From: Mycolicibacterium komanii
GTDB lineage: Bacteria > Actinomycetota > Actinomycetes > Mycobacteriales > Mycobacteriaceae
DNA length: 64,000 bases
NCBI RefSeq assembly: GCF_001050035.1
Contig: NZ_CVTA01000009.1
Location: forward strand, 1 to 64,000
Reading direction: 5' to 3'
Positions 35,883 to 44,282 of this stretch are shown here, one piece after another (positions within the stretch are counted from its first letter, which is position 1; each line of letters starts with the position of its first letter). A program made the position numbers and the translations under genes. Below the pieces are notes generated by a model. That model saw only the letters and a list, made by a program, of their open reading frames with translations. It did no database searches and had not been told where the DNA came from.

Positions 35883-36971
35883 ATGACCCTCAGAGTCGCC
35901 GCGATCGGCACCGGCAACGTCGGCAGGCACGCGCTGACCCAACTCATCAACGACGCGCAGTACGAGCTCAGCGCGGTCTGGGTGTCGTCGGAGGCCAAGG
36001 CCGGTAAGGACGCGGGTGAGCTTGCGGGGCTTGGGGTTTCGACGGGCGTCACCGCCACGACCGACCTCGACGCGGTGCTGGCGACCAAGCCCGACTGCGT
36101 GGTCTACACCGCGATGGCCGACAACCGGCTGCCCGAGGCGCTCGAGGACTACCGTCGCATCCTCGCCGCCGGCGTCAACGTCGTCGGCAGCAGCGCGGTC
36201 TTTCTCCAGTACCCGTGGCAGGTGCTGCCCGAGGAACTCGTCAAGCCCATCGAGGAGGCCACGCGGACGGGCCGGTCGAGCGTCTTCGTCAACGGCATCG
36301 ATCCGGGCTTCGCCAACGACCTGCTCCCGCTCGCGCTGGCCGGAACCTGTCAGAGCGTCGAGCAGATCCGGTGTATGGAGATCATCAACTACGACACCTA
36401 CGACAGCGCGACCGTCATGTTCGACGTGATGGGCTTCGGCAAACCGCTTGACGAGATCCCGATGCTGTTGCAGCCCGGGGTGCTGAGCCTGGCCTGGGGG
36501 TCGGTGGTGCGGCAGCTGGCGGCGGGCCTCGGCATCGAGCTCGACAAGGTGTCGGAAACCTATGTGCGCGAACCGGCGCCGGAGGATTTCGACATCGCCT
36601 CCGGCCACATCGCGAAGGGCACCGCGGCAGCGCTGCGCTTCGAAGTGCAGGGCATCAAGGACGGCAGAGTCGCCGTCGTGCTCGAGCACGTCACCCGGCT
36701 GCGCGACGACTTGCACCCGGACTGGCCGCAGCCGGCGCAGGAGGGCGGTTCGTACCGCATCGAGATCACCGGCGAGCCGTCGTACACCGTCGACCTGTGC
36801 CTGAGCAGCCCGAACGGCGACCACAACCATGCCGGACTCGTCGCGACGGCCGCCCGCGTCGTCAACGCGATCCCCGCGGTCGTGGCGGCGCCGCCCGGCA
36901 TCCGCACCGCGCTGGACTTGCCGCTGATCACCGGAAAAGGGTTGTACGCTGTGCAGCAAGGCCGGGGTTAG
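35883..36971 (+). CDS. Dihydrodipicolinate reductase-like NAD(P)-dependent protein
   Basis: A 362-residue protein with an N-terminal Rossmann motif AAIGTGNVGRHAL (residues 6-18) and a DapB-like fold. It lacks the recognisable lysine-pathway signature and is longer than DapB, so lysine synthesis is unlikely; relatives are annotated as amine dehydrogenase-like or hypothetical. It follows the SDR gene by 10 bases with a GAAAGGACAG ribosome site, so both share the KstR-type promoter region. Likely counterpart of M. tuberculosis Rv0926c (from memory). Confidence 0.82.
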   Translation: MTLRVAAIGTGNVGRHALTQLINDAQYELSAVWVSSEAKAGKDAGELAGLGVSTGVTATTDLDAVLATKPDCVVYTAMADNRLPEALEDYRRILAAGVNVVGSSAVFLQYPWQVLPEELVKPIEEATRTGRSSVFVNGIDPGFANDLLPLALAGTCQSVEQIRCMEIINYDTYDSATVMFDVMGFGKPLDEIPMLLQPGVLSLAWGSVVRQLAAGLGIELDKVSETYVREPAPEDFDIASGHIAKGTAAALRFEVQGIKDGRVAVVLEHVTRLRDDLHPDWPQPAQEGGSYRIEITGEPSYTVDLCLSSPNGDHNHAGLVATAARVVNAIPAVVAAPPGIRTALDLPLITGKGLYAVQQGRG

Positions 36972-36991
36972 ACCAGACTAAGGACGTGCCT

Positions 36992-37261
36992 ATGCGGACC
37001 ATTCTTCGTTATCTCGCTCCGGCGATCGCTGCAGGCGGCATCGCGGCAGCGCTTGCGGCGGCACCGCTGGCCGCCGCCGAACCGGCCCCGAATCCCACGC
37101 TGCCGCAGTGTGTCGACACCGGCGGCGCGCAGGCCATCGGCGGTTCCACCACCGAGTGCGCCTCGCCGGGCAACGTCTCCATCGACGCGACCCCCGCGCA
37201 GCAGGAGTACGTCGGCCCCTGGGGCAGCATGTGGGAAGGCGACGGCTTCTTCTTCCCGTGA
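36992..37261 (+). CDS. Small secreted protein, first of a tandem pair
   Basis: An 89-residue protein with a signal peptide (hydrophobic about residues 8-28, APLAAAEP). The mature part has two cysteines (LPQCVDTGG and TTECASPGN) and ends in an aromatic, Gly-rich tail (GPWGSMWEGDGFFFP). The N-terminus (YLAPAIAAGGIAA) is clearly related to that of the next gene, implying a tandem duplication. ATG start, 20 bases after the previous stop. Function is unknown. Confidence 0.7.
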   Translation: MRTILRYLAPAIAAGGIAAALAAAPLAAAEPAPNPTLPQCVDTGGAQAIGGSTTECASPGNVSIDATPAQQEYVGPWGSMWEGDGFFFP

Positions 37262-37349
37262 TCGTTCGGGACTGACGCTCAACATCTTTCGCAGCGCTCG
37301 CCGATCAGCGGCCGCTGAATAGAAGTGCCCTGGCCCGAGGAGGCCAACC

Positions 37350-37592
37350 ATGAAGGCTATTTGCCGTTATGCCGCACCGCTTCTCGCGGCGGGAGGTATC
37401 GGCGCGTTGTCGCTACTCGCGCCCACCGCCGGCGCCGCGCCCGAATGCACCAACATCGGCCCGAACACCACGCAGTGCCAGACCAACGGCAGTTCGCAGA
37501 TCGTCACGTCACCGTCGGTGCAGACGAGCCCGTACTGGGGCTGGCCGTACGGCGGCGGTCTCGTCATCGGACTCGGCGGCTGGCACAAGTAA
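37350..37592 (+). CDS. Small secreted protein, second of a tandem pair
   Basis: An 80-residue protein with a signal peptide (RYAAPLLAAGGIGALSLLAPTAGA) and a mature part with two cysteines (ECTNIGPNTTQCQTNG) and an aromatic Gly-rich end (PYWGWPYGGG). The start is fixed by GAGGAGG 7 bases before the ATG. It is a paralogue of the preceding protein; this cysteine-plus-Gly/Trp pattern is common among exported mycobacterial miniproteins of unknown role. Confidence 0.72.
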   Translation: MKAICRYAAPLLAAGGIGALSLLAPTAGAAPECTNIGPNTTQCQTNGSSQIVTSPSVQTSPYWGWPYGGGLVIGLGGWHK

Positions 37593-37619
37593 CCCCTTAC
37601 ACCACTACGCAAGGGTTTC

Positions 37620-37658
37620 GGCTAACCTAACTTTTCTATTCGCTACTCCGGATAGAAA
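37620..37658 (+). promoter_or_regulatory. DtxR-family-like half box and inverted repeat upstream of mntH
   Basis: GGCTAACCTAA (37620-37630) equals one side of the IdeR/DtxR box; the other side is poorly conserved. Ten bases before the GTG, TTTCTAT (37633-37639) and ATAGAAA (37652-37658) form a perfect inverted repeat. Metal control by MntR or IdeR would fit the transporter downstream. Confidence 0.45.
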
Positions 37659-37667
37659 GAGGGTGGG

Positions 37668-38894
37668 GTGGCCCAGAACACCGAGGTGAAAGCGCGGCCC
37701 AGCTGGCTGCTGCTCGGACCCGCGTTCGTGGCCGCCATCGCCTACGTCGACCCCGGCAACGTCGCGGCGAACGTCAGCGCCGGCGCGCAATTCGGCTTCC
37801 TGCTGATCTGGGTGATCGTGGCGGCCAACGCGATGGCCTGCATCGTGCAGTACCTCTCCGCAAAGCTCGGCCTGGTCACCGGGATGTCCCTACCCGAGGC
37901 GGTCGGCGGCCGAATGCGGCGCCGTGCCCGGCTGACCTACTGGCTGCAGGCCGAAACGGTCGCGATGGCAACCGATCTCGCCGAGGTCGTCGGCGGCGCC
38001 ATCGCGCTCTACCTCCTGTTCGACCTGCCGCTGCTCGCCGGCGGCATCATCACCGGCGTCGTCTCTCTGGTGCTGCTGATGGTCAAGGACCGCCGCGGCC
38101 AGAACTCGTTCGAACGCGTCATCACCGGTCTGCTGGCCATCATCGCCGTCGGTTTCCTCGCCAGCCTGTTCGTCGCTCACCCGCCGCTCGACGCGGCGGC
38201 GGCCGGATTGGTCCCGAAGTTCGCGGGCGCCGAAAGCGTGCTGATCGCGGCGGCGATGCTGGGCGCGACCGTCATGCCGCACGCGGTGTACCTCCACTCG
38301 GGCCTGGCGCGAGACCGGCACGGCCACCCCGAGCCCGGCCCGATGCGGCGGATGCTGCTGCGCGTCACCCGCTGGGACGTCGGCATCGCCATGGTCATCG
38401 CGGGCGCGGTGAATTTGTCGATGGTGTTGGTCGCGGCGACGAACCTGCGGGGTCAGGAGAACACCGACTCGATCGAGGGCGCGCACGCCGCGGTGAACGA
38501 GACGCTCGGGCCGACGATCGCGCTGTTGTTCGCGATCGGCCTGCTCGCCTCGGGGCTGGCGTCGTCATCGGTCGGTGCGTACGCCGGCGCGATGATCATG
38601 CAGGGCCTGCTGCACCGCTCCGTCCCGCTGGTGCTGCGCCGCCTCGTGACGCTGTTGCCGGCGTTGGCGGTGCTGGCGATCGGCCTGGACCCCAGCCGCG
38701 CGCTGGTGTTGTCGCAGGTCGTGCTGTCGTTCGGCATTCCGTTCGCGCTCATTCCACTCGTGCGGCTGACCAGTGACCGCGCCGTGATGGGCGACGACGT
38801 CAACCACCGGGTGACGACCGCCCTCGGGTGGGTCATCGCCGGCCTCATTACCCTTTTGAACGTGGTGTTGATCTATCTGACCGTGGCGGGTTGA
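37668..38894 (+). CDS. mntH: Nramp family Mn2+/divalent metal transporter MntH
   Basis: Proton-coupled importer of Mn2+ and related ions, 408 residues, about eleven membrane helices. The metal-binding DPGN motif is in IAYVDPGNVAAN (helix 1) and the second, MPH, in GATVMPHAVYLHSGL (helix 6). GTG start with a GAGGGTGGG site. From memory, M. tuberculosis Rv0924c is the counterpart, consistent with the neighbouring SDR/DapB-like pair. TGATG overlap couples it to the next gene. Confidence 0.92.
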   Translation: MAQNTEVKARPSWLLLGPAFVAAIAYVDPGNVAANVSAGAQFGFLLIWVIVAANAMACIVQYLSAKLGLVTGMSLPEAVGGRMRRRARLTYWLQAETVAMATDLAEVVGGAIALYLLFDLPLLAGGIITGVVSLVLLMVKDRRGQNSFERVITGLLAIIAVGFLASLFVAHPPLDAAAAGLVPKFAGAESVLIAAAMLGATVMPHAVYLHSGLARDRHGHPEPGPMRRMLLRVTRWDVGIAMVIAGAVNLSMVLVAATNLRGQENTDSIEGAHAAVNETLGPTIALLFAIGLLASGLASSSVGAYAGAMIMQGLLHRSVPLVLRRLVTLLPALAVLAIGLDPSRALVLSQVVLSFGIPFALIPLVRLTSDRAVMGDDVNHRVTTALGWVIAGLITLLNVVLIYLTVAG

Positions 38895-39955
38895 TGCACG
38901 CGTACTTCGCGTACGGCTCGAACCTCAACGTCTCGCAGATGGCGTTGCGGTGTCCCGATGCGGTCGATCCCCGGCCGGCACGGCTGGCCGACCACGATTG
39001 GTTGATCAACGAGCGCGGCGTCGCCACGGTCGAACCGTTCGACGGCTCCGAAGTGCACGGCGTGCTGTGGCAGCTCAGCGATCATGACCTGGCGGTGGTG
39101 GACAGCGCCGAAGGCGTTCCGGTGCGCTACCGCCGCGACCGGCTCACCGTGCACACCGACGACGGGCCCGCCGAGGCCTGGGTCTACATCGACCACCGCG
39201 TCGAACCGGGCCCGCCGCGGGCCGGATACCTCGAGCGCATCATCGACGGCGCCCTGCACCACGGCCTGCCGCAGCGCTGGGTCGAGTTCCTCGAGCGGTG
39301 GGATCCCGCACACTGGCCTGGTCGCACCCATCACTCCGATCTTCCTGCCCCTCAATCGCTTTCGGAACTCCTGGCGCAGCCGGGCATCGTCGAGGAGCGA
39401 ATCCTGCGGTCCCGCTTCGGTTTTCTGGCCATTCACGGCGGCGGCCTGGAGCAGATGACCGATGTGATCGCCGAACGCGCCGCCGACGCCGCGGGCGCGT
39501 CGGTGTATGTGGTGCGCCACCCCGACCACTACCCGCACCACCTGCCGTCGGCGCTGTACCGGGCACAGGAGTCCGAACGCCTCGCGGAGTTCCTCGATCA
39601 CGTCGATGTCGCGGTGTCACTGCACGGGTACGGCCGCATCGGTCGCAGCACGCAGTTGCTCGCGGGCGGGCGCAACCGCGCGCTCGCCGCACACCTCGCC
39701 GAATACGTCGAAGTGCCTGGCTATCAAGTCATCACCGATCTCGACGCGATTCCCCGCGAACTGCGCGGGATGCACCCCGACAATCCGGTCAACCGCGTCC
39801 GCGGGGGCGGGGCGCAACTCGAGCTGACGCCGCGTGTGCGGGGTATCAGCCCACGCAGCCAGTTGCCCGGCGACGACGGCCTCACACCGGCGACGTCGGC
39901 GTTGATCCAGGGGCTCGTCGCCTCCGCGCACTCCTGGGAACTACTCTCGGCGTGA
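38894..39955 (+). CDS. Gamma-glutamylcyclotransferase / poly-gamma-glutamate hydrolase fusion
   Basis: A 353-residue two-domain protein. Residues about 1-120 match the gamma-glutamylcyclotransferase/AIG2 fold (FAYGSNLNVSQM; Gly and Glu loop). Residues about 155-350 match the zinc poly-gamma-glutamate hydrolase family (DUF867): FGFLAIHGGGLEQMTDVIAERA, VVRHPDHYPHH and VAVSLHGYGR supply His/Glu ligands. No signal peptide, so a cytosolic enzyme acting on gamma-glutamyl compounds is inferred. The ATG overlaps the mntH stop and its own stop overlaps the next gene, giving a coupled trio. Confidence 0.82.
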   Translation: MHAYFAYGSNLNVSQMALRCPDAVDPRPARLADHDWLINERGVATVEPFDGSEVHGVLWQLSDHDLAVVDSAEGVPVRYRRDRLTVHTDDGPAEAWVYIDHRVEPGPPRAGYLERIIDGALHHGLPQRWVEFLERWDPAHWPGRTHHSDLPAPQSLSELLAQPGIVEERILRSRFGFLAIHGGGLEQMTDVIAERAADAAGASVYVVRHPDHYPHHLPSALYRAQESERLAEFLDHVDVAVSLHGYGRIGRSTQLLAGGRNRALAAHLAEYVEVPGYQVITDLDAIPRELRGMHPDNPVNRVRGGGAQLELTPRVRGISPRSQLPGDDGLTPATSALIQGLVASAHSWELLSA

Positions 39956-41040
39956 TGCGTATCGCCGTTCTCGCGGTCCTGCTCTTCCCGATGCTCGCCG
40001 CGGCGCCCGTGCACGCCCAACCCGACGCCGTCGAGGCGACCCTGAAGCGCGCCGTCGCGGACGAAGGGCTCGCCGGCGGAGACGTCGTGATCCGCGACGG
40101 CGCGCAAGCGACGCGGTACTCCGCGGGATACTCCGATGTCGACAGTAAGGCCGGTTTCGCGCCGAACTCTCACGTGCGGGTCGGAAGCTTCACGAAACCC
40201 TTTGTGGCAGCGACGATCCTACAGCTCGTGGCCGAGGGCACGGTGGATCTCGACGCTCCGATCGAAACGTATCTGCCCGGCCGCATCCGGGGTGAGGGGA
40301 TCGATCCGACGACGATCACCGTGCGCCAAGTGCTGCGGCACCAGAGCGGCCTGCCCGACTACTTCGAAAGGCTCAGCGAGCTCCCGCAAGAGCCGGTGAA
40401 CGGCCATCGACTGCTCGACATGGCGCTGAGCAGGCCCGCCCAGTTCGCCCCCGGGGCGGCGATGAAATACACGAACACCAACTACATCGTCGCGGGGCTG
40501 CTGATCGAGAAGGTGACCGGGCGGCCTGCAACCGACGAGATCACCGCGCGAATCGTCCTGCCGCTCGGGCTTTTCGACACCTACTTCCCCGCGCCGGGCG
40601 ACCGCGGCCTGCGGGTGCCGTTCGCCCACGGCTATGAGGTCGTCGACGGCGTACGCACCGACGTCACCGACTTCAACGCATCCGCAGCCTGGACGGCGGG
40701 CGGCCTGATTTCGACGAACGAGGACATGACCGCATTCCTCACCGCGCTGCTCGACGGCCGGGTGCTTCCCCGACCCCAACTCGACGAGATGATGCGGACC
40801 GTTCCGATGCCGGATGCCGAGGGTCTGCTCGACTATGGACTGGGTCTGGAAAGAATCTCGTTGCCGTGCGGTGTCACCGTCTGGGGCCACGGCGGCGACA
40901 TCACCGGGTACCACAGCTTCGCCGCGAAGGCCGTCGACGGCCCGGCCATCGCGGTGACGCTGACCCAGTCGCCGCAGTCGACGGCGCCCGCCGACGATCC
41001 TCGGGGCGCGATCCTGGACGCGATGTACTGCCCCGCCTGA
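39955..41040 (+). CDS. Secreted serine hydrolase, beta-lactamase/D-Ala carboxypeptidase family
   Basis: A 361-residue class C-like serine hydrolase with a signal peptide (residues 1 to about 21, APVHAQ). The catalytic Ser78 and Lys81 lie in SFTK, the second motif is KYTNTNY and the third HGGD near residue 310. Relatives hydrolyse D-amino-acid peptides or esters or inactivate beta-lactams. TGATG coupling to the poly-gamma-glutamate hydrolase fusion may point to peptide substrates. A SigK-type promoter starts within 5 bases of its stop. Confidence 0.87.
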   Translation: MRIAVLAVLLFPMLAAAPVHAQPDAVEATLKRAVADEGLAGGDVVIRDGAQATRYSAGYSDVDSKAGFAPNSHVRVGSFTKPFVAATILQLVAEGTVDLDAPIETYLPGRIRGEGIDPTTITVRQVLRHQSGLPDYFERLSELPQEPVNGHRLLDMALSRPAQFAPGAAMKYTNTNYIVAGLLIEKVTGRPATDEITARIVLPLGLFDTYFPAPGDRGLRVPFAHGYEVVDGVRTDVTDFNASAAWTAGGLISTNEDMTAFLTALLDGRVLPRPQLDEMMRTVPMPDAEGLLDYGLGLERISLPCGVTVWGHGGDITGYHSFAAKAVDGPAIAVTLTQSPQSTAPADDPRGAILDAMYCPA

Positions 41041-41044
41041 GGAC

Positions 41045-41072
41045 CCATCCGGGGCGCGAGCGGCTCCGAATA
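41045..41072 (+). promoter_or_regulatory. SigK-type promoter of the DUF1365-sigK-rskA operon
   Basis: CCATCC (41045-41050), 16 bp, CGAATA (41067-41072), matching the published mycobacterial SigK consensus (-35 CCATCC, -10 CGAATA, as I recall it). Transcription starting 7-8 bases later would begin at the GTG start at 41080. This implies autoregulation of sigK. Confidence 0.72.
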
Positions 41073-41079
41073 CCGCTAT

Positions 41080-41847
41080 GTGGATGGTTCCTACCTGTAC
41101 CGCACCCGGACGGCGCACCTGCGGCGCGCGCCGGTGTACCACCATTTCGAGCATCACGGTTACAGCTGGTTCGTCGACGTCGACCGGCTGCCGAGAGTCC
41201 CCTGGTGGGTGCGCCCGTTCGCGCGGTTCGACGCCCGGGACCACCTCGAAGGCGCCCCGGGCGAAACGCTGCGGCAGCGCATCGACGCGTTCTTGTGGGA
41301 CCGCGGTGTCGACCTCGGGGGCGGGCGGGTCACCGCACTGCTGCAGGCGCGAGTCGCCGGTTACGTCTTCAACCCGGTCACGTTGTACTGGTGCCACGAC
41401 GACGAGGGCGTGCTGCGCCACATCGTCATGGAGATGCACAACCACAACGGCGAACGGCACGCCTATCTGCTGCCGCCGAGCCCCGACGGGACATCGGTGG
41501 CGCCGAAGAAGCTGCGGGTGTCGCCGTTCAACGGCACGGACGGTCACTACCTCGTGCGCGCGCCACACCCGGGCGATGAGGTGGACGTGACGGTGTCGCT
41601 GCACCGCGGCGCCGATCCGGCGTTCATCGCGACAGTGCGGGGCACGCGCCGGCGTGCGAGCGTCGCGGAGGTGCTACGGATGCAGGCGCTCGCTCCGCTG
41701 GCACCCCTGATGACCGCACTGGAGTACCGGCTCCAACACCTGACGCTGCGACTGAGGCGCGTCCCCGTCGCCTCCGCTGCCGATCGGTGCGGCGAAACCT
41801 CTGCTCCGGCACCGACTTTCGTCGGCCATGGGGCCAGATCGCGATAA
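41080..41847 (+). CDS. DUF1365 family protein (Rv0448c-like)
   Basis: A 255-residue protein of the DUF1365 family, whose members accompany SAM-dependent cyclopropane/methyl-branched lipid enzymes; biochemical role unknown. Characteristic segments are LYRTRTAHLRRAPVYHHF, VAGYVFNPVTLYWCHD and MEMHNHNGERHAYLL. GTG is the start and coincides with the predicted transcription start of a SigK-type promoter. In M. tuberculosis Rv0448c lies near sigK with ufaA1 and Rv0446c between; those are absent here. Confidence 0.85.
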   Translation: MDGSYLYRTRTAHLRRAPVYHHFEHHGYSWFVDVDRLPRVPWWVRPFARFDARDHLEGAPGETLRQRIDAFLWDRGVDLGGGRVTALLQARVAGYVFNPVTLYWCHDDEGVLRHIVMEMHNHNGERHAYLLPPSPDGTSVAPKKLRVSPFNGTDGHYLVRAPHPGDEVDVTVSLHRGADPAFIATVRGTRRRASVAEVLRMQALAPLAPLMTALEYRLQHLTLRLRRVPVASAADRCGETSAPAPTFVGHGARSR

Positions 41848-41885
41848 CCATGCCGGTACAGACTCGGGTGGCTAGGCTACCGCTG

Positions 41886-42431
41886 GTGACCACGGACCTC
41901 GACGAACTGCTTCGCCGGGTCGCCGAACAGGACGTCGAGGCGTTCGCCACCTTCTACGACCGCACCCGGGCGCGGGTCTTCGGCCTGGTGTCGCGCGTGC
42001 TGCGCGACCCCGGGTACAGCGAGGAGACGACGCAGGACATCTACCTCCAGGTGTGGCGCACCGCGACCGCCTACGACCCGGCGGCGGGTTCTCCGCTCGC
42101 GTGGTTGATGACCCTCGCGCACCGCCGCGCGGTCGACCGTGTGCGGTCGGAACAGGCGGCGACGCAACGAGAGGATCGTTACGGCGCCGCCACCGTCGAA
42201 ACGCCGGCCGATCACGTCGCCGACTCGGTGATCATGCGCGACGAACGCCGCCAGGTGGCCAACTGCCTGGGTGCGCTGACCGATGTGCAGCGAGAGTGCA
42301 TCCAGCTGGCCTACTACGACGGGCTGACCTACGCCCAGGTCTCCGAGCGACTGTCGGCGAATTTGGCCACGATCAAATCGCGGATGCGCGACGGACTCCG
42401 CGGTCTGCGCAAGTGCTTGGGGATGGCATGA
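41886..42431 (+). CDS. sigK: ECF RNA polymerase sigma factor SigK
   Basis: ECF sigma factor of about 181 residues aligning along its length with M. tuberculosis SigK (for example [57 protein letters not shown]). Sigma region 2 is at about 10-85 and region 4 at about 120-175. GTG 41886 is preferred, with TAGGCT 7 nt upstream (leaderless); ATG 41850 would add 12 residues. The ATGA overlap with rskA couples synthesis to the anti-sigma factor, which holds SigK inactive at the membrane. Confidence 0.92.
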   Translation: MTTDLDELLRRVAEQDVEAFATFYDRTRARVFGLVSRVLRDPGYSEETTQDIYLQVWRTATAYDPAAGSPLAWLMTLAHRRAVDRVRSEQAATQREDRYGAATVETPADHVADSVIMRDERRQVANCLGALTDVQRECIQLAYYDGLTYAQVSERLSANLATIKSRMRDGLRGLRKCLGMA

Positions 42432-43150
42432 CCGGGCCCATGGATTCCGACCTCGGCGCGCTGGCGGCGCCGTACGCCCTGAACGCGATGTCCGACACCG
42501 AACGCGAGGACGTCGACCGCCGTGTGGCGGCCGCCCCGCCCGCCGTCGCGCAGGCGTTCACCGACGAGGTACGCAAGGTGCGGGAGACCATGGCGGTGGT
42601 TTCGGCCTCGACCGCGACCGAACCGCCGCCGCACCTGCGCGAGCGTCTGCTTACCGAGGTCGGTGGTGGACGAGAGCAACCGGTGCGCCGCTTGCGACCG
42701 CGGCCCACCCGTTGGCAGAAGACGGCGCTGGCCGCCGCGGCCGTGCTCGTGGTGGGGCTCGGCGCCGTCGGTGTCGGCCTGGCCCTGCGGCCGACTGACA
42801 AACCCTCGACCGCCGAGCAGGTGTTCGCCGCACCCGATGTGCGCACCGTCTCGGGTGAGATCCCGGGCGGAGGCACCGCGACGGTGGTGTTCTCCCGCGA
42901 GAAGGACGCCGGGGTCCTGGTGATGAACAACGTCACCCCGCCGCAACCCGGCACCGTCTACCAGATGTGGTTGGTCGGCGCGGATGGTCCGCACCCGGCC
43001 GGCACGATGGACCCGCAATCCGTTGCGCCGTCGACCACCGCGGTGCTGCCCGATCTCGGCGACTCGAACACCCTGGCGTTCACCGTCGAACCGCCGGGTG
43101 GTTCGGCGGAGCCGACCAGCGCGCCGTTCGCCGAACTCCCGCTGGTCTAG
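42428..43150 (+). CDS. rskA: Anti-sigma-K factor RskA
   Basis: Membrane regulator of 240 residues that binds SigK and releases it on regulated proteolysis. The cytosolic N-terminal anti-sigma domain ([36 protein letters not shown]) is followed by one membrane helix at about 98-118 and an extracytoplasmic domain with [18 protein letters not shown] and [11 protein letters not shown]. Similarity to M. tuberculosis RskA is high throughout. No mpt70/mpt83 genes follow it here; the next gene is convergent. Confidence 0.93.
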   Translation: MTGPMDSDLGALAAPYALNAMSDTEREDVDRRVAAAPPAVAQAFTDEVRKVRETMAVVSASTATEPPPHLRERLLTEVGGGREQPVRRLRPRPTRWQKTALAAAAVLVVGLGAVGVGLALRPTDKPSTAEQVFAAPDVRTVSGEIPGGGTATVVFSREKDAGVLVMNNVTPPQPGTVYQMWLVGADGPHPAGTMDPQSVAPSTTAVLPDLGDSNTLAFTVEPPGGSAEPTSAPFAELPLV

Positions 43151-43160
43151 GCCCGTCGGC

Positions 43161-44261
43161 CTACGATCCCGCCAGCGTCGCTTCGGCGGCCTCCGCGACG
43201 ACGTCGCGCACCTCGCCGCGCCGCTGCCACGCCCGCCGCTGACGGATGGCGCCGTTGCCGTCCTCGGTGACGCGGCGCAGCCCGTCGATCACCAGGTCGT
43301 GGTCGCCCACCGCCTCGAGCGCGGGCCGGACGTGCTCGACGAGCCGGTCCAGCAGCTCGCGCGCGGGCACCCGCTGATGGCTCTCCATGAGGTCCACCGC
43401 ATCGCCGTCGAGGCCGTCGCGCGCGGACTTCCAGTACGCGGCCTTGAGCGCGTGTGCGGACAGCGGCGGTGTCGGCTCCCCGCTGCGCTCGTCCTCCAGC
43501 GCGGTCATCACCGCCGCCCGCGTCAAGGCGGCCAGCAGGACGGTCTCGGCCGCCGTCGCGGGCACGTCGGCGACGCGCACCTCGATCGTCGGGAAGTTCT
43601 TCGAAGGGCGCACGTCCCAATAGACCATGCCGTCGTCGAGCATCGCGCCGGCTTGCTGCAGCATCTGCACGACCGCGTCGTACTCGTCGACGGAGTCGAA
43701 GTGCGGCGGCGGACCGGCGCTGGGCCAGCGCGCCCACAGCACGCTGCGCCAGCTGGCATAGCCGGTGTCGGAGTTGCGGTAGATCGCCGAGTTGGCGCTC
43801 AGCGCGAGCAAACTGGGCAGCCAGGGTCGCAACCGGTTGCTGACTCGGACCGCGGCTTCCCGGCTGGGCACTGCGACGTGGACGTGGCATCCGCAGATGC
43901 CCTGTTCGTGGGCGATCATGCCGAACTTGTCGCCGATTTCGCGGTATCGCGGGGTGTCGGTGATCGGGAAATCCTGAGGCAGCGTCGGCGGTAGTCCGAC
44001 CGCCAGCAGCTGGGCCCCGGCAGCGTGTGCGGCCTCGGCGGACAGGCGGCGGAGCCGAAGCAGTTGGTCATGCAGGTTTCGGGTCGAGCCGACCACTTCG
44101 CTGGTGGTTTCGACCTGGCAGGTGGTCAGCTCGAGTTGCAACTTGACGCCGCGGTCGGCGGCCTCGCGGGCGACGGCCTCGTTGAGCGCGACCGGTTCCC
44201 CGGTCGCCGGGTCGGCGAGCAGGAACTCTTCTTCGACACCGATGGTGGGATGGGTGGCCAT
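43161..44261 (-). CDS. YbdK family carboxylate-amine ligase (glutamate-cysteine ligase type 2)
   Basis: A 366-residue ATP-dependent ligase of the GCS2/YbdK family. IGVEEEFLLADPATGEPV at the N-terminus carries the metal-binding glutamates, and GCHVHVAVPS, the PSKNFPTIEVRVADVP strand and NRLRPWLPSLLALSANS are family hallmarks. YbdK has weak gamma-glutamylcysteine synthetase activity; the physiological product in mycobacteria is unclear. ATG start, 181 bp from the divergent LLM gene. Its stop lies 10 bases from that of rskA. Confidence 0.87.
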   Translation of the reverse strand: MATHPTIGVEEEFLLADPATGEPVALNEAVAREAADRGVKLQLELTTCQVETTSEVVGSTRNLHDQLLRLRRLSAEAAHAAGAQLLAVGLPPTLPQDFPITDTPRYREIGDKFGMIAHEQGICGCHVHVAVPSREAAVRVSNRLRPWLPSLLALSANSAIYRNSDTGYASWRSVLWARWPSAGPPPHFDSVDEYDAVVQMLQQAGAMLDDGMVYWDVRPSKNFPTIEVRVADVPATAAETVLLAALTRAAVMTALEDERSGEPTPPLSAHALKAAYWKSARDGLDGDAVDLMESHQRVPARELLDRLVEHVRPALEAVGDHDLVIDGLRRVTEDGNGAIRQRRAWQRRGEVRDVVAEAAEATLAGS

Positions 44262-44282
44262 AACTGAGGGGGTCGGAATATT

